From the NCBI RefSeq assembly GCF_003932495.1, contig NZ_QZMT01000007.1:60892-124891 (forward strand): 64,000 nt of DNA, given 5' to 3'. Shown piece by piece: positions 63,701 to 64,000 of this stretch. The notes beneath the pieces were generated by a model that was given only the letters and a program-made list of their open reading frames with translations, made no database searches and was not told the DNA's origin. Made by a program: the position numbers and the translations under genes. Within the stretch, counting starts at the first letter, position 1, and each line of letters opens with the position of its first letter. Source of the stretch: Guyparkeria sp. SCN-R1 (lineage in GTDB: Bacteria > Pseudomonadota > Gammaproteobacteria > Halothiobacillales > Halothiobacillaceae).

Positions 63701-63705
63701 GCTAA
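63673..63705. promoter_or_regulatory. Inverted repeat TTAGCGT / ACGCTAA, possible operator
   Basis: TTAGCGT (63673-63679) and ACGCTAA (63699-63705) form perfect 7-bp arms 19 bp apart around an AT-rich core (TTTATATATC) that could hold a -10 box. It lies about 240 bp before the ops element. Confidence 0.4.
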
Positions 63706-63942
63706 ATATCAGGAACATTGAATGCCCATGATTTTTAGTCAATCTCATATAAAGCCGTTTTTCGCAGTGGCGGGAGGCAGTCCGGATGTGTTGGCAAATG
63801 CCCGCTCCGGAAGGGTTTCCTGTGATCACTGGATTAATTCCGGTCTCGGCTGTGGTGATTTTGGCCCATTATGGGTGCGCACTAGCCTGGCGCGCAAGGC
63901 TTTGTGTTTTGTGGAGTCCGCCGGATCGATTGATAAACCGCC

Positions 63943-63953
63943 GGCGGTAGCGT
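63943..63953 (+). promoter_or_regulatory. ops element core (JUMPStart, RfaH recruitment)
   Basis: GGCGGTAGCGT is an exact match to the 11-base core of the ops element that pauses RNA polymerase and recruits the antiterminator RfaH in leaders of polysaccharide and toxin operons. It faces the right edge, so a + strand operon beyond the window is implied. Confidence 0.7.
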
Positions 63954-64000
63954 CCCGGGAAGTGGTGTAAATCTGGCGGGGTGAGGAGGCCACCGTGGCC

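Larger units (their letters stand above)
62546..64000. other. 1.45-kb gene-poor, lower-GC region upstream of the PKS operon
   Basis: No convincing gene was found. GC content drops visibly from about 62.9 kb on. The stretch holds the presumed promoter region of the - strand PKS operon (no clear hexamers seen), a degenerate repeat array, an inverted repeat at 63673-63705 and an ops core at 63943-63953 on +. An 82-codon frame at 63722-63970 has AGGA seven bases upstream but no recognisable content and contains the ops site. The region looks like the divergent control region between two polysaccharide operons. Confidence 0.7.

Noticed and set aside
63722..63970. 82-codon frame with an AGGA seven bases before its ATG
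   Set aside because: No recognisable content, it contains the ops site and is in a probable leader; kept only as a possible leader peptide.

Overview
The window reads as chromosome from a polar-flagellated, high-GC gammaproteobacterium. Evidence is the gene order flhA-flhF-fleN-fliA-cheYZAB-parA-cheW, the zapA-6S RNA-ygfA and ygfB-pepP-ubiH-ubiI blocks, and a groESL operon with a CIRCE operator. A Chromatiales or Halothiobacillaceae-type host is an inference from this mix; no rRNA or other phylogenetic marker fixes it. No CRISPR array, prophage or intact insertion sequence was seen.

Region 1 (1-11.7 kb, + strand) is the late part of a flagellar/chemotaxis operon: the 3' end of flhA, the polar-number regulators flhF and fleN, sigma-28 (fliA), then a near-consensus sigma-28 promoter in front of cheY-cheZ-cheA-cheB, a ParA-like and a CheW-like polar localisation pair, cheW and a DUF2802 gene, closed by a strong terminator. 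The motC/motD pair found in this operon in Pseudomonas is absent.

Region 2 (11.7-40.4 kb) is mostly housekeeping on both strands. It holds rpiA, a poorly understood trio (retropepsin-like protein, membrane protein with inactive transglutaminase domain, RimK-like ATP-grasp ligase), aroE, ilvA, an EVE protein, ygfA, 6S RNA with its promoter, zapA, ubiquinone hydroxylases, a frameshifted K+ channel gene, prmA, accCB, aroQ, a DsbD with a duplicated N-terminal domain, cutA, fxsA, hemG, groESL, icd and tRNA-Arg(CCU).

Region 3 (40.4-64 kb) is accessory and starts directly after the tRNA-Arg gene. First comes a predicted modified-DNA-dependent SRA-HNH nuclease. A capsule (K-antigen) locus follows. 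On the + strand are a double-GT2 glycosyltransferase, a second glycosyltransferase, kpsC, and cysD, which lies in frame behind a decayed IS630-type transposase. On the - strand is an operon reading PKS > alpha-oxoamine synthase > lipoprotein > kpsD > kpsM > kpsT > kpsE. The 2514-residue fully reducing PKS and the adjacent alpha-oxoamine synthase resemble RkpA and RkpG of rhizobial K-antigen loci. They suggest a dedicated amino-ketone or sphingoid-like lipid made for capsule assembly; this is the most interesting system in the window. Upstream of the PKS is about 1.4 kb of lower-GC DNA with degenerate ~127-bp direct repeats and, at the far end, an exact ops (RfaH-recruiting) core facing out of the window, so more polysaccharide genes probably follow.
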